DNA of 64,000 nucleotides from positions 68,677,203 to 68,741,202 of the forward strand of contig NC_085139.1 of NCBI RefSeq assembly GCF_024139115.2, given 5' to 3'. The notes beneath the pieces are model-generated. The model saw only the letters and a list, made by a program, of their open reading frames with translations. It ran no database searches and was not told where the DNA came from. This DNA is from Armigeres subalbatus (lineage: Eukaryota > Arthropoda > Insecta > Diptera > Culicidae). Below, piece by piece: positions 30,891 through 43,020 of this stretch; position 1 is the stretch's first letter; every line of letters starts with the position of its first letter. Made by a program: the position numbers and the translations under genes.

Positions 30891-31800
30891 ATAGGTTCAT
30901 ATACACTAACGGAAATGTCGTTCGGTCGAAAAAGTCGTTTTGTAGAAAAAATTACTTCCGTATCTTATTAGCAAAGACCATTTGACTGAAAGTGTTTGGT
31001 GTTTTGACCGTTCAGCAACCAACATTTTCGGCAGTACACCAAATGGACATTTCGGCCAAACTGCATTTTCGGTTACATGACCTATTTGACCAAACGACCT
31101 GTTATGTCAAACAGCTTTTTCGGTTAAATTACCAGTTCAGCCGTTTGTTGCTTTTGGCCTAATGACATATTCTATTAAACCGTTTTCAACCTATTAACCA
31201 TTGTCGAATGACTTTCGGCCATATGATTCTTCCTCTCTTTGAACAATTTCCCATGAAATTTTTGAAGATTTCTAATGTACAATACAAATAGCTTCCCGTA
31301 AATCCTAAAAATTGCCCTTAAAAATTAAAAAATAACCTCGTGCGAATTCCAAAGAATTTCCTGTGGAACCACCGAAAAAAAATTCTTGTAAATTCTGAAC
31401 AACTTTTCGTTGTAGTCCAAGGAATTCCCGTAGAATCTTTCCCGGAAATTTGTTGTAAAAGTTCTAAAGAGTTTTCCGTGAGAACATGTTAGAGCTGCCC
31501 ACGGATATTGCAAAGAACTGTATGTGAAAATTTTTCAAAAAGGTACCCGCGAAAATTCTGAATATTTTTTCGTTAAAATATTGAATAATTTTCAGTGGAA
31601 ATTTGGAAGAATCTCTCACGGAGGTTCCAAATATATTTTTTTTAAATCCCAAGAATTTCCATTTCGGAATTCCAAACAATTTTCAAAAATGTCATGTCAT
31701 TGCTTATGGAAATTTTAAGGAATTTCCGAACAAAAAATCCAAATGAATATTTGCGAAAATTTAGACGAATTTCCTGAGGAGAAATTGTGTGAGAAATTCC
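30890..31800. repeat. Degenerate GGTCGAAA and GAATTTCC repeats, second block
   Basis: At 30,900-31,230 phrases such as CGTTCGGTCGAAAAAGTCGTTT and GACCATTTGACTGAAAG recur. At 31,240-31,800 the GAATTTCC / GAAATTCC motif follows. This is the same succession of two repeat types as at 28.6-29.4 kb but in opposite order. Confidence 0.65.
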
Positions 31801-32179
31801 GAGTGATCACCAAAATGAAAAGAATCATATATATAAAGCCCTGTTTGTCTGTCCGGTGACTAGCCAACCAGACGCAGCACGCGGGAAAATTCTCACAAAA
31901 AAAATAAAATATTTGACTCTTCAATTCTTTTTGACTATCAGATACAGAAAACAAAACCAGTGACAACCTTAGACAACCAGACACAGCGTTGGGAGAAAAA
32001 AATCACAGACAACAGACGTTGAAAATTTTGATGTTTTTAAATGCATAAAAGTATATACCCGCCAAGGACTGTGACAAAGTTATGGCCTTTGTTCTTGCCG
32101 TTCGTTATTGAGCCCGAAGGTGTCTTAGAACACATATCGCCATTAGGGCCTCTTCACATGTGCTTTCAAATATTGTTAC

Positions 32180-33912
32180 TAGAGTTTCCATTTCCCGGCC
32201 ATTTTCGTTGTCCCGGGATTCGGGATGAACTTGTTCGTATATCCCGGGAAATCCCGGGATCCCGGGATTTTTCGATGTTTCCTTAGAAAACTTATTTTTT
32301 GATTTAAAAACGATTTTATTCAATGTTCAGGGGTGAAGTTCATGTTTTAGAAAGCTCTAAAACAATATTTGATGCAATCTTACTGCATTTTAGCACCGAG
32401 AAAAAATACTCTCAATAAATTGGTGAACTAACCTCGTCCCCTATTCAGTATGATTTGGTAAGGCCGAGGAATTTTGTCCTCACTGTTGGTCATAAAATAC
32501 TCGTTTAACTGGGTGCTTTGCATCTTCAAAATAGAAGTTTTGGTAATCATACTAAATTAAACAGTTAAGACATTAAAAATATTCTCAAATTATTTACTAT
32601 GGAAAACTAAGGCTATTGAAGAAATTTAATGATTGGTAAATTCGGTGACCTTCTCGAATTCCAATTAAATCCACGATTTAAACGCGATTCTGAATATTTG
32701 AAGGTGATGCAGGTGATGAAGGTGGTTTTGTAAAACCAACTTGAGAATATTTGTGCTTTTAACTGTAGTACACGTTACAGTTAACTCGATAATTATCGAT
32801 AAATCAACGAGTACTCGATAACGAGTAGGTACTCGTCAACGATACATCATCGTACAACCGTTATCGAAGTTGGCGTTAAATTAACGACGATAATTTATCG
32901 ATTAACAACCCTGGAACAGATTATGGTCCGGGAAGATTTCAGATCTTAAACATAGTGTCGATGGATTATCTACAGAAACGTAATCGCGCATAAGTCTCGT
33001 GGCATCGTGGGATCATGCATTGGCTGCGAAAGTCACGGGTTGCGACGTACAGAATTTAGTGGGAGGTTCGAACTTTTGGTAGCTTGCTAATTGGTCAGTA
33101 GGAGTCCAAGCGGAGCTTTGGTCAGGAGCTGGTCAGCAGCAAAAAAAATAGGCATAGCATCGGGGTCGGACCACTTATACTTGCGCATGTGTTGGAAAGT
33201 TTGTTGTACGAACGTCGATTGGAAGGACATGAATTGGATCAAGAATTGTTTTGGAGGCATGAAGCTCAGGAAGACTGACTCAATATTGGGCGGCGCGAGG
33301 AGATTAGCAAGGCGAATATCAGCTAGTGTACACTGTAGCTAGTGTACCTCGCTGTAGACGGAAAATGGGTAAGAAGCAGGCCTCAAAAAGATGTAGCTGA
33401 TCTTGTACTGTAGTTACTTGTCGTTTAATTAATAGAGAGCTGTAGCTGCTGGCAAAAGTATCAGTCAGCAGCCCTCCATTGAGTGGTATAGGGGAATCTA
33501 ATATTGTTTGAGAAGGTGTTCTATTAACTATCCACGATATTTTCATGTCTGTTCCTCTCTTACTAATTTAATAATAAGATGATATCGATTGTGCATCACA
33601 AATAACCTTGGCTCCGTATACATGCCTGAGCCTACCAAATAAACGAACTTGGAATAAAATTCATATCTGATGGGAGGTATAAAAATATGATATGAGTTTA
33701 TCACCTAAGTTGGGTTTCGCGTTCAAAACAAATAACTTTTGTAAGAAGAAAAATTTACACTGTTTGCGAACCGGAAATGAAATAGTTTTTTATGTCCCGG
33801 GTATCCCGGGATTTTCGGGATTTCAAAAATAATATCCCGGGAATCGGGAAATCCCGAATTTTCCTAAATCCCGGGATTTTTTGTCCCGGGATGTCCCGGG
33901 ATGGAAACTCTA
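32180..33912. mobile_element. hAT-like non-autonomous transposon
   Basis: The ends are TAGAGTTTCCATTTCCCGG and, on the other strand, TAGAGTTTCCATCCCGGGAC. They are flanked by a perfect 8-bp duplication, ATTGTTAC, at 32,172-32,179 and 33,913-33,920. Subterminal CCCGGGAT-type motifs cluster within about 110 bp of each end (32,198-32,275 and 33,797-33,905). An 8-bp duplication with subterminal short repeats is typical of hAT elements. The interior has a (T)ATCGATAA-rich block at 32,780-32,905 and only short ORFs without a transposase domain, so it depends on another element. Confidence 0.85.
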
Positions 33913-33920
33913 ATTGTTAC

Positions 33921-36900
33921 GAGCAAAAAAGCCATGGCATCTATCTACAGATGTGCTCGAATTGCGGTTAGTGGCAGTCTAGCTGCGATAAGATTGACTA
34001 TTTTCAGGCCGTTGCTATTGATAGTTGCGTAGAGGCTCTTCCTTCAATGATTGGGCGAAAAAAAGTTTTCCCTTCCGTCCTGAGAATTTGTGAAGAGTAT
34101 CACGTCGCGTTTCAAGTACCCTCCGTACTTCAGTGCATAGTACATAGTTGTCTCATGTCGTTTTTTCAAGTTCTTCAAATTTATCTTAATCCACTCATGG
34201 GCAATACAAGACGAATATTAGAGAGAAGTTTAACTAAAAGTTAACTGACCAATGTGTCCTTAGACATATTCAGCAAAGCAAAATGCTGTTGCACGAAAGA
34301 ACTCACAGTTTCGCTATTCTTTGGACAATAGACAATGCATAAACATTCCAATGTCTAAAAATCGCAAACACATCTTCGAAGGTCAACATTCTATATTTCA
34401 CCAAACAATGTTGCATGTACATAAATTTGGATCCGTATCTGCTGAATCTCATCCTTCTGTGACTGCAAAGAGCCGACAACTGCATTCCATGGTAGTCATA
34501 ATCCATGGGATCACAGGCACCATACTTTGTCGCATTAATAAAATTACGTACAACACATTCTAACCTATTCCCATTTCATTTTGCGTACATGTGATCCACC
34601 CCTCGCCTTCGTAGACGGGCTGCATGTACGTGAACAACATTGGACCAACGATATTATCTCGGTCTACCCATCTCCAACCGGCCTGGGCTGGTGCTCCGCA
34701 TTTCGCTGCAGTCCGTACACATTTCCCTACCGCCGCCACCACTAGACCTGGCTGTCGGATTTGCTTTTTCAATTCCAAGCTCGTTTCGGTATGCGTTTAA
34801 TTTTTTTCCCACACTAACATTCCAGACTCGGAGACACCCCAATAATCATCATTACCATCCCCCTGCGTGGCTTTCCTCGAGCTCGAACTCACTACTCCAC
34901 GGGGGTTGTCTGTTTTGATTATTCATGCACTGAGCGTAATTTGGCCAAAGCCCGCGACCCCCAGCTTTTCCGCCAACACGTACGAGACACAATAGAGGGG
35001 ACACGGCCATAGCTTTGCGGGGGCAGTGATTCCCAACGGAATAGTGTCGTGTCAGGGATTAGATCGTCTCACTGCTCAACGTCCGCGAAATATCAGCGAT
35101 ACTTCGAATCCGTTGAAAATGACTTGAGAACGTCTAAAAGAAGCAAAATAAGTACATTTGGCAACGGAGCTCTCCGAAGACCACAAATTGAGCCACGAAC
35201 AAGAGCGCACCGAGAAATAAATATAATTAAATCAATAGAATATTAATTTACGAGATTATGCGAGCATATTTTTAAATTGTTTATGATGGCGCGCACCGCT
35301 GGATACACATTGGGGAAGGGTGTGAGTTAGACCGGTATGATTGGGCCATTTTACCACACCAATCGCAATCGAGCACGAGATTAGCCACCCTTTCCGCGTG
35401 CGACAGTGCTTGGGTAAATATTTGTGTAACAGGCACACTGGAACGAAATTCTGTTTTTTCAGCAGAAAATCTCGTAAACACTTGTAGACTTCATCTCTTC
35501 CAATGCTCGTTCTAAGGTTAAGCACTTCAAGATTTTTTTGGCTTTAGAACAAAACCACAAAATCAACTTTTTTGAGCTCGCATTAAAAATGAAATCCATT
35601 TTAAACAAAAGCCAATTTCCACACAATTTCTATGTTTTCAAAACGAATTTTTCTTGTTTTACTCTCCAAAAGTATCGAAAACCAACATATTCAAGGTTTT
35701 GCTCTGAGAAACGATTATTCGGTTGCACGGTGCGTCACAATACCCTGTCTGCTCGCATGGATCGCAATTACGAACGCGCTGATTGGATGCTTTCTTTCTC
35801 CAGCTTTTTTCACCGTAGAGCAAAATTCATAAGCCCGTGTGCGGGATAGTATTTATTGATTCGGGTGACCTAATTTTATTTTTTAGCTACGGGCCAATTG
35901 AATGCCATTAGCTGGTCCAATCCAACCGAATCACAATAGCAGCAACCACCACACTCTGTAGGGTAGGGCAAAGAATGGAAAATCTGAGATTGTGATTGTA
36001 TCGCTGAAAGGCTTTCGAATTGCAAGCTCGTTGCTCTTGAGAAAAGTCTGTAGGTGAATTCAATATCGAAAGCATATCATTGGAAGGGCAGTAAGACACC
36101 TACAGCTGTTTTTTGTACAAAATTCAGTAAAACTTTAGTTTTTAAATATTTTTTGGAAAAAATACTATGTGAAAGAAAATCCCATAATGTGACTTCATAA
36201 AACGAGACCGCTTAGCAGGTTGAAAATTTCAAAGAAAAAAATAAACCTAAAACTCAATACTTATCCATACACTCGGAAAGCGTACTTTGAAAAAGTGGTG
36301 GATTCAATTACGGGGCTCAGTTGGTCTTGAAAATGGCCGGTACGTGTGGATTTCCGTCCGTTAGCATCCGGTTGTAGGGCTGTCGTTGTTGCGTTCCTTT
36401 CCCTTTGCGCCATGCTCTCGTCTCGTCGTCGCCGAGATCCTGATGATAGCCGAGTTGTCCAACCATTGCAACGGCTTGTGAATTATTCATGGACGCGCGC
36501 CCGTCCGTTTCCATGGAACGTATCGGTGATATGCCGAAGGAGAAAAAAAGTTCTCTGCATGGGGACGACGGGGTGCGAGTCTAATTGGAAAATTTGTCGA
36601 TTCGGTTGATTCGAATCTATTGCATGATTTGAAGGGATTTGGTCGTGTTTTATCTGGTTCCTAGAAAGTCTACTGGTAGGCTGGAATTAGACTCCACAAA
36701 ATTTAAAATTGACAAGCCTGAAAAAAGCTAGAATTGAACAAACTTTGGCGTTGTAAAAGTCGTTCAATGACAGAGAGTTGGGTGAACTAGTCGATGAAAA
36801 TTAACCCTTAAACTGTCAAAACGAATCTTGATAACTTCAACTTTCTTTATTTTTACGACACTCAATTCCTTCTTTATAGGGAAAAATACCAATTCTTAGC

Positions 36901-37330
36901 TTGATAAAACTGGAGCCATCTAAATGCTAAATGCCATCGGAAAACGGTTTCGACCTAGCACGCACAGAGACGAACGAGATATACTCGAATCATGCGCAGA
37001 TCAAATCGCAGCAGGACAATTTGCTACATAGGAGATCTTTTTGGGAACCTTACGGGTGAATAATTATCAACTGCTGCATCAAAAATACGCTCTAAACTTT
37101 CCCGAAACCTCCATACAATTAAAATATTGCGCCCCCAATGTAAAAAGATGGATAATAAGTTTGTGAGCATGGAACAGCTGATGGAAAAGCTTGGAAGTAA
37201 GCAGCTTAGCTGGTGGATGATTGGGAGAATATCCCACTTCAGGTAAATTTAATAGATTGACGGACATTAACTGCAATAATAAAAAGCTTTGGAATGGATA
37301 AATTATTTCGAAAAATTGTTTAGTCATATT
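33921..37330. other. Largely unique, partly GC-richer DNA
   Basis: I see no tandem arrays or transposon ends. Balanced composition at 34,560-35,230 and 36,340-36,610 differs from the AT-rich surroundings. ORFs of 60-103 codons exist on both strands but overlap one another and show no domain. An intron or intergenic region of a host gene is possible. Confidence 0.35.
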
Positions 37331-37338
37331 TATTTTAA

Positions 37339-37730
37339 TAATTGGCGCTTTGATGTTGCATGAAGAAGAAGAAGCAGAAAGATGATAATCGAAAAAATCT
37401 CCACGGGACACCATACGAAGAAGTTTTTAAAACTCTTCTCAAAAATTCTAAAAGCAATTTAATTTAAAATGGTAAGCAGTACGGGGTTGGACTTTTCTTG
37501 TACTGTGTTTTAAGTGTAATACTAGAAAATAAAATTTCGAATAGAAATATTGTGCTTATTATACAGTAGAAGAAAAGTCCAACCCCGTACTGCTTACCGT
37601 TTTTAATTAAATTCCTTTTAGAATTTTTGAGAAGAATTTTAAGTACTTCTCCGTACGGTTTCCCGTGGAGATTTTTTCGATTATCATCTTTCTGCTTCTT
37701 CTTCTTCATGCAACATCAAAGCGCCAATTA
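37339..37730. mobile_element. Large hairpin with 168-bp arms
   Basis: The left arm 37,339-37,506 (TAATTGGCGCTTTGATGTTG to TTGTACTGT) is the near-perfect reverse complement of 37,563-37,730, around a 56-bp loop. A few mismatches exist, for example TTCTTG versus TTCTTC near the loop. The arms include a GAAGAAGAAGAAGCAG stretch and GTAAGCAGTACGGGGTTGG. It is probably a foldback MITE. Opposite-strand ORFs at 37,464-37,709 come from the arms. Confidence 0.85.
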
Positions 37731-37979
37731 GTGTATTAAGGATCAACTTTTCGGAATCCAATGTTGTTCCACCACGCGTTATCAAGGGCACCACTTTCAA
37801 TATTGAAGCAACTAGCAGCTGGCATCTTTTTATTCTACGCTTGCTGCGACGCAGCAAAACTAAAATAAAAAAGATGACAGTAATGCGTTGCATCTTCGTT
37901 AAGACTGGTGATTCTGAAAACGAGAGATAAAAATTGTTTAGATTCTGGACAGTTAAGTACCGGTGAAGCAGGTCTCTGC

Positions 37980-38875
37980 TAAGAAGGGTAGAGTCCGTGA
38001 GAAAAAGAGTGCGCCTTCCAATGGCAGTGGCAAGCGAAAAGACAGAGGTGAGGCGATTATCGTCAGGACTAACGATAAAAGCAACGCCGACTATGAGATG
38101 CAACGAAAAGCTCTCTAGTCTAGAATGAGATGTTAACTGCATTCGTTGAACGCGGAAAGGCGAGATGATTCTCGTCTTGATGCGGGATGCTGCTCAGAAG
38201 AGTTCTTAGTATGAAAAGTTGACAGAGGAGGTCCTGGGAAATGGGATTCAAGTTAGAGCCCTATGTCCAGTTTCGAACATCTAGTGCAAGGGCCTCCTGG
38301 ATGAGATAACAGAGGCCGGAGACCTGGTAGACACACTGAGAGATCAGTGCAATGGCGAGATCCAGGAATCAGTGATTCGGTTCCGCAAAGGCTATGCGGC
38401 AATGGAGGTTGCCTCATTCCAAGTACCTGTGGCTGAGGCCAAGAAGGTACTGGATAAGGCAAATCTGAAAGTGGGCTGGTCGGTAAATATGTTCATTGAG
38501 CACAAGTCAAGCAATTCAGGCCTGTTCTGCCGTAATTTGAAAAAGTGACGTATGCGCCATTTTACAAAACACATGTTTTCTATTTTTCTGTTAGAGAGTA
38601 CGATGAGTCCTACTCGTTAACACCATTTTTGGAAAATGGCATATACGTCATTTTGCTAGATTACAGCAATGTTACAGGTGTCTTGGCCACGGTCATAAAT
38701 CCTACGACTGTAAGGCCCTGATCGCAGTCAGCTATGCCGTAGGTGTGGAGTTGACAACCACCAAGCTCGCACCTGTCAGGTTGCACCAAGATGTCTGATC
38801 TGTCCCCCAGGCACAGACAACGAGCATCTTATCGGTGCCCACGCCTGTCCGGCTTCTAGAAGGGTCCAGATAACA
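37980..38875 (+). pseudogene. R1-like non-LTR ORF1 relic with zinc knuckle
   Basis: Broken plus-strand translation gives GEAIIVRTND near 38,050, TRKGEMILVLMRDA near 38,155, EEVLGNGIQVRAL near 38,230 and LKVGWSVNM near 38,470. After an insertion comes a CCHC knuckle, RCLGHGHKSYDCK, near 38,675. These follow the order of R1-clade ORF1 (Gag-like) proteins. Stops and frame changes abound, and a small MITE interrupts the region just before the knuckle. Confidence in an R1-type ORF1 is good; the exact family is unknown. Confidence 0.75.
38538..38656. mobile_element. Small palindromic MITE inside the R1-like ORF1
   Basis: The ends are AAAAAGTGACGTATGCGCCA and, on the other strand, CAAAATGACGTATATGCCAT, about 24-bp imperfect inverted repeats. 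The ORF1 reading resumes just past the right end with the zinc knuckle, so this is a later insertion. Confidence 0.6.
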
Positions 38876-38876
38876 C

Positions 38877-39600
38877 AGCTCAACTTAAACCACTGCAAAG
38901 CAGCTCAACTGCTGCCACAACAGTCGGTTATTGAGTGCAAAGCTGATGTTGTCTTGCTGTCCGATCCATACCGCATCCCTGCTGGAAACGGAATGGTGAG
39001 AATCTGGAATCTGGGCGATACCCCATTCAGGAAATAATATCATCTCCTGACGACGAGGGTTTTGTCATAGCAAAGATATACGGAGTTTACTTTTGTAGCT
39101 GCTACTGTCCTTCTAGATGAAGTATAGAGCAGTACACTAGAGTAATCGATATTCTTGCAGCGAAACTAACTGGTTTACAACCAGTAGTTGTAGCAGGTGA
39201 TTTCAATGCGTGGGCAGTGGACTAAGGTTCCCGGTTCACTAACGCTAGAGGTCATTTCCTGCTAGAGTCTCTAGCGATATTAAACGTAGTCCTGTTGAAC
39301 GAAGGCCAAGTGCCAAAGTTCAGAGGACCGAACGACCGAAACCGGCAAACCGCTGGGAGATCCTTCGGCATACAGACCAATTTGCCTACTCGACATAGCT
39401 GGGAAGTTGCTAGAGAGGGTGAGTTTGGTTTGAATAGGCGATGTATTAGGTACTGCACATTGATTACACTTGATGTAAAAAATGCATTTAACAATGCTAA
39501 CTGGGCAGCTGTAGCTGACTCCCTGCATCGCTTGAGGGTTCCAGCGTGATATTCGACGATAAGCTAAATTTCACGAGCCACGTCGATTATGCATGTCAAC
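38877..39600 (+). pseudogene. R1-like non-LTR ORF2 relic, internally deleted
   Basis: The start of the endonuclease is readable at 38,877 as TQLNLNHCKAAQLLPQQSV, followed by ADVVLLSDPYRIP, the usual R1-type order. A VVAGDFNAW motif appears near 39,190-39,215. Further on, RPICLLDIAGKLLERV lies near 39,380 and LDVKNAFNNANW near 39,470. The text then jumps to IFDDKLNFTSHVDYACQRA at 39,550-39,605. About 400 bp of RT including the catalytic Y/F-x-D-D box is missing compared with the 13.9-kb relic. Confidence 0.75.
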
Positions 39601-39605
39601 GGGCA

Positions 39606-40110
39606 TCATTGAGCTTGAGCTTGAGCTTGATTGACTGCCCGTAGTTGCTACTCCATTATGACCAGATCAGCTGTTCTTGCACAGAGAACCAGCAGAAGTT
39701 TGCTTGGAGCTAGCACCCATCTTCAATGTACAAGTACTGGTGATCTAATTTGTTAGGTCGCACTGGCGCCTGCCACGCCAGAATGCAAGTCAATGTATGG
39801 AAGGGGGAGGAAATGATGATGCAATCACTCGCCCACTGCAAGCCGAGTATACCTCTGCACTTGCCACGAGTTCATGCGGAATTTTATTGGAACTTTTGGG
39901 TTAGGCTCGAGGAGCAGAGGCTCGTCTTGGTTAAAGAGCTGCTAATGTGACAGATAGAAGAAAGCAGTCTTCACAAAAACACGAGCGGCGCTGAGCTTGA
40001 GTGCAGTTTTGCCAGTGCATGTTCATCCCGAGCGCACGCTCTCCTTCAAGCTCGTGCTCACCGTCAACATTGAACACGGGTACGTAAAATGAAGGGTTCA
40101 GGTTGGTTCG
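39606..40110. other. Degenerate tail region
   Basis: A GCTTGAGCTTGAGCTTGATT phrase followed by ACTGCCCGTAGTTGCTACTCC starts a stretch I recognise only as mosquito repetitive DNA. GAGCTCAAGCTC-rich simple sequence follows at 40,110-40,140. No gene is visible. Confidence 0.35.
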
Positions 40111-40427
40111 ATTCAGCTCAGGCTCGAGCTCAAGCTCAAAACTTGGGTTGTGTGTTCAAGCTGTGGGCTCATGCAGCATGCTGTGTGCTTAGGCTGCGGT
40201 AAGCTGAAGCTGTGAGCGTAGGTTTTGCGCCGAGCTTTACGATTATTCCGTAGTGCGGAACGTTTCATATGCAGCATATATAGTTGAGGTTGAGGGCAAA
40301 AATCGATTCGGAGTTTGTAGATGAAAGCAAGATATAGTTTCATCATTTGTAGAGAAACATGGCAGCATAGATTATTTTAAGATATAAAAAAATAAACAAT
40401 ATTTTATTGCACTCTGTTAAACAATAT

Positions 40428-40719
40428 CTTCTTCTTCTTCTTATTGGCATTACATCCCCACACTGGGACAGAGCCGCCTCGCAGCTTAGTGTTCATTAAG
40501 CACTTCCACAGTTATTAGCTGCGAGGTTTCTAAGCCAGGTTACCATTTTTGCATTCGTATATCATGAGGCTAGCACAATGATACTTTTATGCCCAGGAAA
40601 GTCGAGACAATTTCCAATCCGAAAATTGCCTAGACCGGCACCGGGAATCGAACCCAGCCACTCTCAGCATGGTCTTGCTTTTTAGCCGCGCGTCTTAGCG
40701 CACGGCTAAGGAGGGCCCC
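40428..40719 (-). mobile_element. tRNA-derived SINE (Feilai-like), copy 2
   Basis: This is a reverse-strand copy of the element at 12,364, with the B box (GGTTCGATTCC on the minus strand) near 40,646 and the A-box region near 40,700. The tail side reads CTTCTTCTTCTTATTGGC on the plus strand. A 14-bp duplication, CTGTTAAACRATAT, with one mismatch lies at 40,414-40,427 and 40,720-40,733. Confidence 0.88.
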
Positions 40720-40849
40720 CTGTTAAACGATATGCAAGATTTTATTCCTTTAATATTTCTCAAATAAGATAGAAATGAGTAAAAGTATGCGTAAACCTAA
40801 ATCTAATTGTACAGATTGTTGCGAATATTTATGATTATGAGTGTTCGCC

Positions 40850-43020
40850 CCAAATCTTCATACAGTTTTGCACACCATCCACCGTTGATTTGATCAGTCT
40901 GGTAAGCTTCCCAAGGAAATTGTTCTCGTCCATAAATTTCCATAGCTCTACACGGTCTATACTGTCGTATGCCGCCTTGAAATCATCGGATGGTGCGTTT
41001 GGACCTGGTATTCACGGCATTTTTGAAGGATTTGCCGTACAGTAAAGATCTGGTCCGCTGTCGAGCGGCCGTCAACGAAGCCGGCTTGACAACTTCCCAC
41101 GTACTTATTCACTAATGATGACAGACGTCGGAGGATGATCTGGGATATCACTTTGTAGGCGGCATTAAGGATGGTGAAAGTTCTGGTGAAAGCTCGAAAC
41201 TTCTCACACTCCAGATTGTCGCCTTTCTTGTAGATGGGACATATAACCTTTTCCTTCCACTCTTCCGGTAGCTGTCCAGTTTCCCAGATTCTGACTATCA
41301 GTTTGTGCAGGCAGGTGGCTAGTTTTTCCGGGCCCATCATGATGATACCATCCTTACCAGCTGCTTTATTGGTCTTTAGCTGCTGGATCGCATCCTTAAC
41401 TTCTCTCAAGGTGGGGGCTGATTGGCTTCCATTGTCCGATGAACTGACGTAGTCATTTCCTCCGCTGCCTTGGCTTTCACTGCCTGTACTCTCAGGGTCA
41501 TTTAAATGTTCCTCATAGTGCTGCTTCCACCTTTCGATCACAACACGTTCGTCGGTCAAGATGCTCCCATCCTTATCCCGGCACATTTGGGCTCGCGGCA
41601 CGAAGCCTTTGCGGGATGCGCTTTCAGGCGGCGTTTCTTCTCCTGAAAAAGCTGGGTCTGCTTTCTCCGCTTCCGTCTATACCGTTCCACGTTCTGCCGA
41701 GTACCTTGCTGCAGCGCGACCGCCCGCGCTGCGTCCTTCTCCTATAGGATCTGCCTGCACTTTTCGTCGAACCGTCGAACCGTTCCGTCGACTTCATCCC
41801 ACATACCCGACGTTGTTCTCCGCTGCGTCCGTACCGAACATTGTTGATGACGGATAGTTTTGGACCCAGTTTCACCATCACCAGATAGTGGTCAGAATCG
41901 ATGTTAGCGCCACGATATGTCCTGTCGTCGATAATATCGGAGAAGTACCGCCCATCAATCAGAACGGGGTTGATTTGTGATTCTGTCTGCAGTGGTGATC
42001 TCCAGGTGTACCGATACGGAAGGCTGTGTTGGAAGTAGGTGCAGCGAATGGCCATATTATTGGAGGCAGCGAAATCAATTAGTTGTAGGCCGTTTTCGTT
42101 CGTCAGCCGGTGAGCGCTGAACTTCCCAATAGTCGGTCTAAACTCCTCCTCTTGGCCAACCTGAGCGTTCAAATCTCCTATGATAATTTTGACGTCGTGG
42201 CTTGGGCAGCTGTCATACTAACGTTCCAGCTGCGCGTAGAATGCGTCCTTATCATCATCAGTGCTTCCGAGTGTGGGCTATGGGCGTTGATTATGCTGAA
42301 GTTGAAGGGCCGGCCTTTGATCCTCAATCTTCACATTCTCTCATTGACTGACACACATCACGCGCCGTTGCATATCGTCCATCACTATGGAAGCTGTTCC
42401 CAGCTCGTGTGTGTTACCGCAGCTCTGGTAGATGGTATGATTACCTCTAAACGTTCGCACCATTAACCCCTTTCAACAAAGCAGCGCTACGATGCCGAAT
42501 CCACGGCCCTTGAGCACATCGGCAAGTATACGTGTGGTCCCGATGAATTTGAGAGATTTGCAGTTTCACGAACCGAGTTTCCAATCGCTAGTCCCTTTTC
42601 GTCACAGTGGTCTTCGCCTATGGCTCCGGTCCGTACTGTCTTGATGATTGTTCATTCGTATGTTTTTTAAAGGCTGCAAGGCCTGACCTTTCACTTAGAG
42701 TCCCTCTTTGGCACTCGGACGATGATCAGCCATCCCTAACATGGATAACAGACGCTGCTGTGAGCCGATCCTGACATCCTGAGAACAGACGCTCAGTAAG
42801 ATTTGCACCTCCGGAGAGGAGCAAATCCCCCCTTCCCTGTCAGCATACGACCATAGTTCCCACCGGGGTTGGTTACCCGATCTTCCCTAAGGTTGCTCGT
42901 ATCCCGGCCAGCACCACAAGGAGGTAGAAATACCAATACCACGAAGTACCAATGGTACGCTTTACCCAGCATTTGCCGTGCCTGTACACATCGTTGTTAC
43001 TAATCATGATTGGCCGAGAA
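40850..43020 (-). pseudogene. RTE-like non-LTR element relic (endonuclease plus partial RT)
   Basis: On the minus strand, endonuclease motifs include NAQVGQEEEF near 42,165, YTWRSPLQTESQI near 42,005 and the catalytic IDSDHYLV near 41,890. After a linker come RT finger motifs: AAGKDGI near 41,360, GDNLECEKFRAFT near 41,200, and QAGFVDGRSTADQIF near 41,070. A frame change near 40,980 shifts FKAAYDSIDR-type sequence into another frame, and the copy ends near 40,850. The palm YxDD box is absent. Upstream sequence to about 43,020 looks like the element's 5' region. The endonuclease resembles the craniofacial-development-protein-2-like class found in RTE-type elements; the clade is tentative. Confidence 0.78.

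Noticed and set aside
41561..42466. Plus-strand ORFs of 98 and 118 codons
   Set aside because: They are the complement of the RTE-like endonuclease relic.
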